64,000 bases of DNA from Berberis thunbergii (taxonomy: Eukaryota; Streptophyta; Magnoliopsida; Ranunculales; Berberidaceae), in contig QNQO01009207.1 of NCBI GenBank assembly GCA_003290165.1, positions 90,115 through 154,114 of the forward strand, in the 5' to 3' direction. Under the pieces are notes generated by a model. The model did not search any database and was not told the DNA's origin. It saw only the letters and a program-made list of their open reading frames with translations. Numbering within the stretch: position 1 is the stretch's first letter; every line of letters starts with the position of its first letter. Both the position numbers and the translations under genes were made by a program. Positions 54,252 to 64,000 of this stretch are shown here, one piece after another.

Positions 54252-57200
54252 TTATTTTCTTTTCCTTTTTTTTTTGGTGTTATTTTCTGACAATGGAATT
54301 GTTTCCATTGGCAAATTAACTCTATTCCATACAACATGATCCACATTATCACTTGGTGCACAAGTGATTGATGTATCCCTTAGTACTAGGGGTTGCAATG
54401 CATCTATTTCATCGACTGTTGCCTCGTCTTCATGTTCTGGCACGACATAAAATTCACGTGGTACAGCTTTTGTCATAACTAGCCATCCGATCTTGCATTG
54501 TCTCTAACATAGAAAACTTGTTTCGCACTGGATTGCTAAGACGAATGGTTCATTTGTTTGAAGTATTCATTGGGAATTAACACTTACAAAACCATGTCTA
54601 TCCCTTTCAATACCTCGTCCAGGGCTATTGATATCTCTCCAATCACACTTGAACAAAACAACACGATTTCCTCCTAAATATTGCAATTCAACAACATCAA
54701 TAAAACCCCATAATAATTCAATCTATCAACTCCATTATCTCCATTAACAACCACACCACTATTTTGTGTTTTAACCGAGCTTCCCCGGCTTTTCGTGTGA
54801 ACTTAAATCCATTGACAACATACCACTCCATGACAATATCTTTGTCAGATCCACGAGCTAATGAGCGCAACTGTTCGATCGTTCATGGCTAGTTGTTTGA
54901 ACATAATTCAATCACCTAAGCAATGAAAAATACCAATTATGTTATTAACAATATTCTTAATATGATTGTTTAATGATGAGTAAGGTCTAAGTTTCCTTAC
55001 ACGAGACTCAAACCCACTTTGGAAAATTGTCGACGATGAATAAGGTCTAAGTTCCTTGAATGTGTATGGTTTTAAGATATTTTATGTTCCCTGCAAATAA
55101 GTAACATATGTTAGATAATTTGGTGACTTAAAAAACAAACGGTAGTGTAGATAGTAATTTCTTACTCAATAAAAAGGTGTCACATTTCACAATTTTGCAA
55201 GATGTACCATATGTGCCTGAGTCCATTCTTCCATAGTTAACTCTTTTACATCTGATTTTCCCAAAGCACGTCCCTTTGTTGAAAATATAGAAAGTCCCCT
55301 TGATGTTGGTCACCAGAGCTATCAAAGTTCCTAGGAACTTTATTAAACTTTGTTTCTATATCATGCAAGTACCTTGAACAAAAAATTCATACACTCTTCT
55401 AGAATGTAACCTTCAGCAATTGATTCCCTCCGGTCGACTTTTGTTCCGGACATATGACTTCAAGGTGTGTAAGTACCTACATTTGGAAGTATAAGTATAG
55501 TTCTCAAACAAGGCCTATTTGTGGGTATTGCAACAACGAAAATATATGTACTCTCATGGGATACATCCAACGGTATTGACATGACCAGCAATCTTGACTT
55601 CATTTGCCAAGTGGATCGGTAAGTGTACCATCCATCATCAAAAAAGATGGTGGAAATAACATCTCTAAAACGACACACGTAATTGCAGCATTCCTTTCTA
55701 TTCTCTTTAGTTCCTCAACTTGAAGAGTTTTGAGCATAAATCATGAATAAACTACTCAAACGAGCAAGGCATCACACATCATCTGGCAATATGCCTCGAA
55801 TAGCAGTGGAAGTAGTCGTTGTAGAAGAACATGACATCATGATTTTTAGGCCAATTAACATTTTTTCTTTTAAGTTAACACATCTGGATATGCTTGAAGA
55901 AAAACCATCGGAAACCTTGATATCTTTCAGATTTGTAGCACACGACTCTTCTCATCGGATGACAAAGTATAGCGGGCGGGAGGGAGTAATAAGTGTTCTC
56001 ATCTTTCTTAATTGGATGTAATCTTCTCTAAGCTTTAAATGTTGCAAATCCAAACGGGAATGAGATTATCCTTTGTTTTTTTCGAAACTCCTAGCAATGT
56101 CGCAATCACATTATCACACACATTTTTCTCAATATGCATAACATCTAGATTGTGCCAAATAAGCAAATTTTTCCAGTACGGAAGATCAAAGAATATACTT
56201 TTTTTTTTCCAATTATGATGCTCACTTCCCTCGGCTTGTTTCTTCCCCTTGCCAAATATTATTTGGTATACGTCTTGCATTTGCTCGAGAATATCATCAC
56301 CTGACATAAACAATGGTGGAGGTCTTAGTTCTTATTACCATCAAAGTCGCGTTTGTTATCACGCCATTTATGATCCAGTGGTAAGAATCTTCGATGACAC
56401 ATATAACATTGTTTTTTTTCCATACACCAATCTCTTCGAACATGTCTCCACGTTACAAACTGGGCATGCTAAACGTCCTTTAGTGCTCCATCCTGAGAGA
56501 ACTGCATAACCTGGAAAGTCACTAATAGTCCATAACAAGGCTTCCCTCATTTGGAAGGTTGTCTTACTGGATGCATCAAATGTATCCACGCCTTCTTCCC
56601 ATAATATTTTTACTCATCAATTAATGGTTGTAAGTAAATATCAATGTCATTTCCAGGAGCTTTCTCTCCGGAATAAGCAGAGACAAAATCATATTTGTTT
56701 GTTTCATGCATATCCATGGGGAAAATTATATGGTATCAAAACAACAGGCACATGCTATATGATAGACTCATGTTGCTGAACGGATTGAAGCCGTCACTTG
56801 CCAATCCAAGTCTCACATTTCTCGGTTCAACACTAAAGTCAGGATACAATTGATCAAAATGTTTCCAAGCCTCTGAATTTGCAGGATGTGCTAGATTGTC
56901 ATCTCTAATACAGTTATCATGGTGCACTTCATTTCAGAAGCATTTTGGAAGACATGTACATTTTCTGAAGCCTTAGTTTTAAAGGAAAGTGGCGCAAATC
57001 TTTCGTGAGACTCGTTTCCTTTATTAGAATATCCAGTAGACTCCTCATCATCATCGTTATCTCCACAATCAATTTTTTTCCACCTCGATTTTCCACAAGT
57101 TGGGCAATACTCTGCGTAAACATGTTCTTTGCGAAATAAAACAATCATTGATGCACGATCTATCTTATCATATGAATACCCAGATTTTGGATAATCTTTT

Positions 57201-57812
57201 TAGCCTCGTAGTAGACTTTGGTAGCGTCTCACCTTTAGGAAAAACTTTCTTTAACTCCTTAAGCAACATGGTAAAGGCTTTGTTACTCATTCCCCCAACG
57301 CATTTAATATGTAAAAGTTTTAAGATGAAAGACATAAAGAAATGTCGCACCTAGGATATATGCTAGTCTTGGCATTTTGAATGACCCTAAAAATTCTTTC
57401 AGCCTCATTTGTGGTCCTGTACTGCTAGTAGTCTCTGTCTCATTCTTTGATCTCTGACATTCTCATGATTAAACTCTGGAAAGTATCTGCTATCAATGCG
57501 TCTATTTCATCACATTCAACCTCATTATCAAGCTCTAACTCGTCATCCTCACTGCCTGTGGTAGCATGTCTATCTTCATCATGAAGTCCCAATATGTGTA
57601 ACCACGAAGGTTGCCGCTTATGATCAATCTTCTCTAACTTCATCCCTTGTCTTTAGACGACCATTGAAACACTTTCTACATGGGCAATATATGAGGTTCC
57701 CAGATTTTGTGTGCTGAAACGCAAAATCAAAAAAATTTTCCACTCCTCTTATATTATAGTTGGGGTCTAACCGATTCCCAATATCCATCCAGCTTTTGTC
57801 CAACGTGGCCAT
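54252..57812 (-). pseudogene. CACTA TNP2-type transposase, decayed
   Basis: The ATG at 57812 opens MATLDKSWMD, then GVENFFDFAF and CPCRKCFN (transposase-associated domain PF13963). The transposase_21 core (PF02992) follows: YCPTCGKSRWK, EPRNVRLGLASDGFNPFSNM, FQMREALLWTISDFPGYAVL, LSGWSTKGRLACPVCN, LPYWKNLLIWHNLDVMHIEK. Then come MDSGTYGTSCK with DTFLLSKK (about 55250-55150) and a DUF4216 part with VVLFKCDWRDI (about 54650). The C-terminus is KTKKKRKRK-like at 54252. There are many stops and shifts. The enzyme would cut at the CACTA ends, but this copy cannot. Confidence 0.85.
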
Positions 57813-59749
57813 TAAATCCCTATCATGTTTTACATATCAAAGTGAAACCGAAAAAATGAAGTAAATAAAAAAGAGATAAATGTATAAAAATGATAACTCA
57901 AATTTGAAACAATCAAGGATGAATATACCTGAGCTTGATAGAAAATCCAAATAATCGTTCTATTGGATAACAGAGAACTACTTTTGCTTTACAAATAACT
58001 AATGCTTATCTTTTACAGGTCGCCTTTGTTTCCTGCATTATGCAACGATTACTACTTACTCATTACATATCATATGAAATGTTGTTAATGGATGGACTAC
58101 CTTTCAATCATCTATATTTCTCTTATTTGAATTATCTGACTCAATGTGGTTAATTGTTATCATTATGATTACTACTTACTCATTACATATCATATAAATC
58201 AGGGAAGAAAACATCTTAATAGTGAATCTTGATGCAGAACAAGAGTCTTGGGGATATGGTTCTTACTTAAAACTAAGAGTTATTATGAATTGAGATACTG
58301 CAGAGTGTCTGTTTTATAGAAACGTGTTTATGGTCAGACCTAAGATTAATTCTTCCTAATTTAGTGGGATGTGTTCAAGTGAGTGCAACTTTGCATCTAT
58401 ACTCAATTTGACAAGGACAAATGCCTGAAACTTTAAAAAATAAAGCACTAGGCTTTGTAGAGATCTATTGTAAGTACAGAAGTTAGTATGAATATCAATA
58501 CCGGTATTTCACCCCCCTCCCCAAGTCATTGCTGACTTAATGGTCTGAGCGATAGGCAAGGCAAGAACTGCAAGGGTACCTAGACATTCAATCAGACTTT
58601 CCATTCCTCTAATTTTATTAATAATCAACATTCAAAATGTACTGATTTCAGTTGAATTGTCGATTTAGTACAATTATTAAAAGTTTATCTCTCTTGAGTT
58701 TAGATTCCGACTAGCAAGTTAGTTCAACACTGGACATATTGGAATTAATTCTTCAAACCTTACATTACTAGAACTCATAGTTCAGCTCCTCTGTCACATC
58801 ACCATGACAAATTGTCAGGAGCGCTATAAGGAGATTTCATTGACAGTCTGTGAGTGGCATTACAAGCTTTCCATGGCCCGAGAAGCATTAGCAACACCCA
58901 AAACCAAAACTAAAACCATCTCAACTTAGTTTACCATAGATATAAGTCGTGTTTACCTTAAATCGAATTTTTACTAGAGATCTCCACAAGTTAATACAAT
59001 ATAGATAACAGTAAAATTAAGTTTGAAAAATAGTTCAAATAAAAAAACTACAATGAAACTATAAGTGCATATAAAACCTGAATAAGCCAAATACTATTTG
59101 TTAGCATCCCATACACAAAAACACTACTACTTGTAAGACGCCCGTTTTTCAATATTAGATGTTAAAATAAAACAGACTTACAACAACAACTACAGATAAA
59201 TATCAATATAAAAGAAAAAGATTACTTGCTTATAATTTTACATCATAAGAACGATAAGGGTGACTTGGTTATAAGTACAGAAGTTAGTATGAATATTTAA
59301 AGACCCATTTTTCCATGATTCTGTCCTCAAAGGCACAATGAGAGATTATGAATAGGTATTTTTCCATGATTAATTAAATAAATACAGAAGTTAGTACCAA
59401 AAACAAAAAACAATCGAAAGCGATTACAAAAGAAGATTCATCAAAACCAAAAACCCTATATTTGGAAATCATCAAATAGAGATTCGATTGTACCTTGAGT
59501 TTCTTCTATTTGGTTTCGAATGTTCTTGAATGAGTACCACCACCACACCACAGTGTTTGAGAGATTTCACAGAGAGAGAGAGAGCGAAGGAGGGAAGACA
59601 GAATGAGCGAGTCACGAAGGACTGGAAGCGCTAAGGAGAGGGAAGGAGGAAGGAGGAAGAGGGAAGTCCGCGAGCGAGCAGGAAGGAGGGAATTGCGAGC
59701 GCAACAGGAAGGAGGGAGCGCAGAGGAAGGAGGGAATTGACAATTTTTT
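57813..59749. other. 5' leader/intron region of the CACTA element
   Basis: AT-rich with no recognised coding sequence. 59565-59745 is purine-rich (GGAAGGAGG words). A word CACTACTACTTGTAAGACGCC at 59122 resembles a CACTA end but has no partner or subterminal array of its own. Confidence 0.4.
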
Positions 59750-61803
59750 ATTATCGCTGGAGGGATTTTATATTATCGCTTTAATCTGGCGTTTTCAACC
59801 TCTGATACGGCGTTTCCAAAACAAAAATTTATTTTTATTAACGGGATTAATTCGCGGATTTTTTTCGCTCTTTCCGGGCTTCTACAATAAACGCCGGTCT
59901 TGTTAGCTCTTTATCGACGCTTTGTACATCTAAACCGGCATTTTCGAAACCAAATTTTATTTTCATAGTGGGATGGGTTAGCAGGTTTTTTATCGTTACC
60001 AGTGCTTCTTAAATAACGGCCGGTAGTGGTTACCCTTAACCAACGCTTTTGTTTGAAGCGCGGTAGTGTAAGTTTTGACGACGCTTATTTACAGCCACTA
60101 CGGCGTTTCAAAAAAACACAATTTTGTTTGCGATAGGATGGCGGGGTTTTATCTCGGCCGGCACTTCATAACACAACGTCGGTTAAGGGTAACCAATACC
60201 GGCGCTTGTAACATCTAAAGCGGCGTTGTAGAAAAATAATTTTATTTTCATCAGCAGAATGGGTTGAAGTAGGGGTGGGGCATGGGACGAGATAAACCAT
60301 CCCTATCCCATCTCGTTCATACGGGATCGATACAGGACGGGATGGGACGAGATCGATAAACCCATCCCTATCCCATCCCGTTCATACGAGATCGATACGG
60401 GACGGGACGAGATCAACATGCTCTGATTATATGCATTTCATTTTCTTTAATCAATCTCATAATTTGGTTGCTTGCACTCATCTGTGTTAGACTTCAAATC
60501 ATTCCACACCTGCAAATTGCTTGTTCTTGAAGAAGAAACTCATATGCATCCAACAGTGCATTTCAATCTTGAACAATATATTTGTTAAGTATAAAAGAAC
60601 AAGTTTAAACAAACATAATGTACACAACGCAAAGAATAACACTCAGTTTTACCCTTGCATAGGTATCTGAGCTACCAGTGACAAAAACCGCTCACTAGCA
60701 TTATATGCACAACACAATATTTGGTGGCTTGGTGGATCAGTACTAGTTGAGGGAACAGTGCTAGTTGAGAGCGTGGTGCTAGTTGAGGGAAAATTGCTCT
60801 TCCCTGCAGTTAATTACAAGTTAAGATTTCAGTTACCAAATTCCAAAAACCCCAGCCAACCAACCAACCAACAAAAACACACTATGTAAACTTGAAACAA
60901 ACCAGCGATAGCATCTGAAGGCTTTGGAATGTAAATGCAAGGACTGGCATAGGTATTCCTAATATCCTAGATACGACATGTTCCATCATCTGATGATCTA
61001 GTAGGAAGATAAAAGAAAAAAAATCAGATACAAATTGAACTTCGAGAGAGTTTAATATTCATGTAGTACTTATGTAATAGGTAATTGCAAAAATATGCTA
61101 CCAAACCTACAATGCAGGTATTTCTAAATGTTTAAATGGCAGAAAGTTGAGGGACGTATTCTAGAAAATACTCATCAATACCAGAGTGAAAAATTAGCTC
61201 GGGACGGGACGGGATTGGCGGGATTGAAAATCTTCATCTCATCCCATCCAATTCTGATCGAAACGGGATAAATTATTCAATCCCATTAAGACCTGGAAAA
61301 TTCAGGACGGGACGGATCGGGCATCGCGGGATGGGATGCCCACCCCTAGGGTGGAGGTTTTTTTTATCTTGCCGACGCTTTCAAAACAAAGCGCCAGTAT
61401 TGGTTTTAATTACCGGCGCTTTGATTCAAATGTCGGTATGGGTTACTCTGGTTACTCTGTGCCAGCGCTTTTTGAAAATGGCTGGTATTGTTCAATCTTT
61501 ACCGACGCTTAATTACATCTAATACGGCGTTTTAAAAAGAAAACAATTTTATTTTCTTTTTTATCTTTACCGGCGCTTCTATGAATCAACGCCGGTATTG
61601 GTATCTCTATACCGGCGCTGTATACCAAAACGCCGGTTTAGGTCGCTCTTTACCGGCGCTTCATTATAAACACCGGCAGTGCTTTAGGCTCAGTTTATTA
61701 CCGGTGCTTGGTATCCTAAACGCCGTTATTGGTTCTGTTTTACCGGCGCTTCGTTTGAAACGCAGCCTTGAAAGTGTCGTTTTAGACTTCATTTTTTGTA
61801 GTG
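59750..61803 (-). repeat. CACTA subterminal repeat array and right terminus
   Basis: Many direct and inverted copies of TACCGGCGCTT, AACGCCGGT and ACGGCGTTT surround the nested hAT element and stop at the terminal TTTTTTGTAGTG. TAG follows at 61804 as the possible 3-bp duplication, but the other side is lost. Open frames at 61331-61924 are by-products. Confidence 0.85.
60270..61348. mobile_element. Non-autonomous hAT element (1.08 kb)
   Basis: The ends TAGGGGTGGGGCATGGGAC and the inverted TAGGGGTGGGCATCCCATC are flanked by GGTTGAAG (60262-60269) and GGGTGGAG (61349-61356), 6 of 8 matching. Repeated GGGACGGGA, GAGATCGATA and CCCATCCC words lie near both ends. No transposase was found. Confidence 0.8.
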
Positions 61804-62239
61804 TAGGTAAATGGTTAGGAATATATCGATTGAGACACCCATTATTTAGGAATGTATCAAGGGTTGATTCGTGAGAAAGAAGAGGGAAAATCGAGAGGGA
61901 ATCAGAGGATCGTGCAAGAGGCATTCACGATTTGTTAAATTTTCACGATTTGGGAGTCTTCACAATCGTGTTTGAGAAGAAGAGTGTTTGAAAAATTGGG
62001 AATGAGAGAAGTTTTTTTCCCAATAAAACTTGAGAGAATATTCTCTTTATATATTTATATAGTTTATTTGTTATCTATCAATAAAATTATGTCCATTATT
62101 TACTAATGGCATGATATCATTTTAGATTTTGGCACTCTTAATGACCTATTTGCTTACCATATTATTATTTAAATTAAATTAAAAACTTATATTATGGTTT
62201 TTTAAAAACTGCATAGTAGTTAAAAATCACAAGTACCTA
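61804..62239. other. Unassigned AT-rich sequence
   Basis: No feature recognised. Confidence 0.3.
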
Positions 62240-63060
62240 GATGAGTATCACATGTTTCTGATGAGGCTTATGCATGACAGAAGGGCAAAAAGTAGTAGTT
62301 GGGATATAAATGGACAAGTACCTAGAGCTCATAAGCTCATTGACAAGTACAATGATATGAGGAACTGATTCAGCCAGTTTGGGTCTACTGATGGCTTATC
62401 ACAGTTATACATAATGAGTGTAGTTCCAAGTGGAAAGTGGAGACATGTATTAGATACTGTGAATGTAGACAATGGGAGCTGACAAGCATCATCTGTGTGC
62501 ATGAAGTTGTTTGTCTAGCCAATCAAAACCCATATGAGCAGAGTATCCTATATAATTAATTTTTGCTACCTATACAATGTTTTCTCCCCACACTTATATG
62601 CATTTATGTAGGTATTGTAGTCCTTACCTTTCAGTAAAAGCATATGAAGACGCTTATTCAAGGGCATTGTAGAAATATGAGGGAGTGGGTAGAAGTAAGT
62701 AGCACTCTTAGATTGCTTGTTTGTTTTTTATTCTTGTAAGTTGTTTGCATATGTGATGATGGTTTTGATGTGGCAGCCAGTATACTTAGTCCCCACCTCA
62801 AGTGAAATGACCTCCTGGGAGACCAAAGAATGAAAGAAGAATGGATGAGGATGAACATGTGGAAAAGGAAACAAGGAGCTGCAAAAGGTGTGGTTGAGGA
62901 TCACAATAGCATAACCTGTAAAAACCCTCTTAGGAGCAAACTAAAGGTTGTGGACATACATCCAAGGCACCACCCAAATTCGGAAGAGGTAGGAACAACA
63001 AGAAAAAGGGTTTCAAATCAGGTTCTGGAAATAAAAGAAGAAGAGGTGAACCTCTAAATG
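62240..63060 (+). pseudogene. C-terminal part of a MuDR-type MULE transposase
   Basis: In shifting frames the text follows the MuDR C-terminus: MRLMHDRRAKS, PRAHKLIDKYNDM, VVPSGKWRHVLDTVN. A SWIM remnant then reads WELTSIICVHEVVCLANQNP (62476-62545) with the C-x-H pair, followed by VKAYEDAYSRAL. A tail with RPKNERRMDEDEHVEKETRSC ends in KRCG and ITCKNPLRS (about 62818-62935), the CX2CX4HX4C zinc knuckle that ends plant MuDR proteins. The DDE domain is not in the window. It is unrelated to the FAR1-type MULE at 15134. Confidence 0.7.
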
Positions 63061-63746
63061 AAAGGGTTACAATCCCTGCACAACAACCCAATCTTCAACC
63101 TAAAATGCCCATAACTCCAACTATGCACAACTTTCAAGCTTCAATGTTTCCATCTTAGCCCTTTGCACAAGGAGTAAGGCCCCTCCAATAAGGCTTCCAA
63201 TGTTCCAGGCCAATAGCACATTCAGTGTCAGTGGTAGAAGCAGAGGAAAACAAGGCTATTAGAGCAATCAACCTATGGGGCCAAGAGACTAAGCATGTGA
63301 TACCAACTTTTTATGTTTTGAAGACGGTTTTTCTTAGTGGGAAACTGTATTTTTTAAGATAATACTTTATGGTGATATTGTTTGTTAGTAGGGAACATAA
63401 CACTTTTTTTTTTGTTTATGGTGTTGTAAGTATTGGTTGATGATTGTTTTATGTATGTTTATGTCACACTTCAAATGGAATGCATTTGATGATATTTTGC
63501 AAGAATTGAAGGGCATGTCAAACTTCTTTTATTATTTTTTTACATCCAGTTTCATATTTCTATTGACATGTCAGATTTCTATGAATGACATATTGAAATG
63601 GTTTCATCCATTGTTTAGATCCAGTGTTAGACTTATATTGAAAGGCATATTGTTGCAACATTGATATTGAATGTATATTCATTCACTTCTTATTTAGGGT
63701 AGATAGAAATTTTTTACATAGATGCTCAAATGCAAAAGTAGGGATG
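63061..63746. other. 3' flank of the MuDR relic, unassigned
   Basis: Still partly Pro/Gln-rich coding-like up to about 63280, then AT-rich. The open frame 63437-63664 has no known domain. Confidence 0.3.
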
Positions 63747-64000
63747 TAGGGATGCAGTGAGGCGGATTTTCTCGGATATCCGCCCACTCGTCTCGTTGGG
63801 CGGATTTGTTAAGGTGTATGGAGGTTTGGTGCGGATACGGATATCCAAAATGTATCCATTATTATTTGGGGCGGATACGGATTTGGCCATATCCGCCCCC
63901 ACGGAATATTCGTTTAATCGGTGAATTACTAAAGTAACCCTTGGACTATATAAAGGAAATAAACCCTAGATCCAATATTTCCATCTCATCTAACATTCTC
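63747..64000 (+). mobile_element. Second copy of the 47353 hAT family (5' part, cut by window end)
   Basis: Starts TAGGGATGCAGTGAGGCGG and follows the 47353 copy closely: GCGGATACGGATATCCAAA, GGCCATATCCGCCCC, CTTGGACTATA.A.GGAAATAAACCC. Confidence 0.85.

Larger units (their letters stand above)
53440..61803 (-). mobile_element. CACTA element with TNP2-type transposase relic, left end missing
   Basis: The right terminus is the inverted CACTACAAAAAATGAAG ending at 61803. It is preceded by about 2 kb of subterminal repeats built on TACCGGCGCT (59750-61800). The genes run leftward: a TNP2-type transposase (57812 to 54252), then a PF03004-type protein that is cut off at about 53440 where Athila gag begins. 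The expected second terminus with CACTACAAAA was not found. A hAT element (60270-61348) sits in the subterminal array. Confidence 0.85.

Noticed and set aside
59122..59143. CACTACTACTTGTAAGACGCC as another CACTA end
   Set aside because: No inverted partner, no 3-bp duplication and no own subterminal array seen.
61331..61924. Open frames at the right end of the CACTA element
   Set aside because: Created by the CCGGCGCTT subterminal repeats on both strands.

Overview
This window is nuclear DNA of a flowering plant, probably a eudicot, from a repeat-dense region. The evidence is the repeat content: CACTA, Mutator-like (MULE), hAT and PIF/Harbinger DNA transposons, long-LTR Ty3/Gypsy elements, L1-type LINE pieces and a tRNA-derived SINE. 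The captured gene fragments are also plant-specific (SAWADEE homeodomain, RSS3-like MYC_N, FAR1-type transposase). No intact single-copy host gene was found. Almost every base that can be assigned belongs to a transposable element, and many elements are nested. Family names come from recognising motifs by eye, not from a database search.

Layout. 1-1.25 kb: 3' end of an LTR retrotransposon with an antisense ORF relic. 1.94-8.24 kb: a complete-ended CACTA element (3-bp target duplication ATA) carrying fragments of four host genes, all on the + strand: histone H2A, a SAWADEE homeodomain homolog, an RSS3-like MYC_N protein and an RNA polymerase second-largest subunit. 8.46-9.53, 10.04-13.42 and 14.09-15.10 kb: three non-autonomous MULEs, the second holding a small CACTA hairpin element. 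15.13-21.56 kb: a MULE with a decayed FAR1-type transposase and, convergent to it, a small gene with an RNase H1 hybrid-binding domain. 22.47-28.34 kb: a chimeric long-LTR retroelement inserted into an older LINE ORF1, which also took a Tourist-like MITE (28.5-28.83 kb).

29.0-36.6 kb: a 123-bp tandem duplication, a MULE-type MITE, a SINE, and a minus-strand LTR element of the same family as the one at the window start, again with an antisense PF04195-like ORF. 36.6-38.4 kb: a lone CACTA-type end and unassigned leader-like sequence. 38.4-53.4 kb: a decayed Athila-like gag, split first by a LINE-derived retroposon (38.70-40.32 kb) and then by a long-LTR Tekay/Del-like element (41.11-52.83 kb). 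That second element itself contains a 2.6-kb unclassified insertion, a hAT element and a MULE MITE. 53.4-61.8 kb: a minus-strand CACTA element with TNP2 and PF03004-type transposase relics, broken on its left side and holding a hAT element near its right end. 61.8-64 kb: the C-terminal part of a MuDR-type transposase and the start of a second copy of the 47-kb hAT family.

Functional outlook. Nothing here is clearly functional today. The parts most likely to matter are the multi-gene CACTA cargo, which joins pieces of chromatin and RNA-polymerase genes in sense orientation with most splice sites kept; the open RNase H1-N ORF (20.0-20.4 kb); and hairpin-forming MITEs that could feed small-RNA production.
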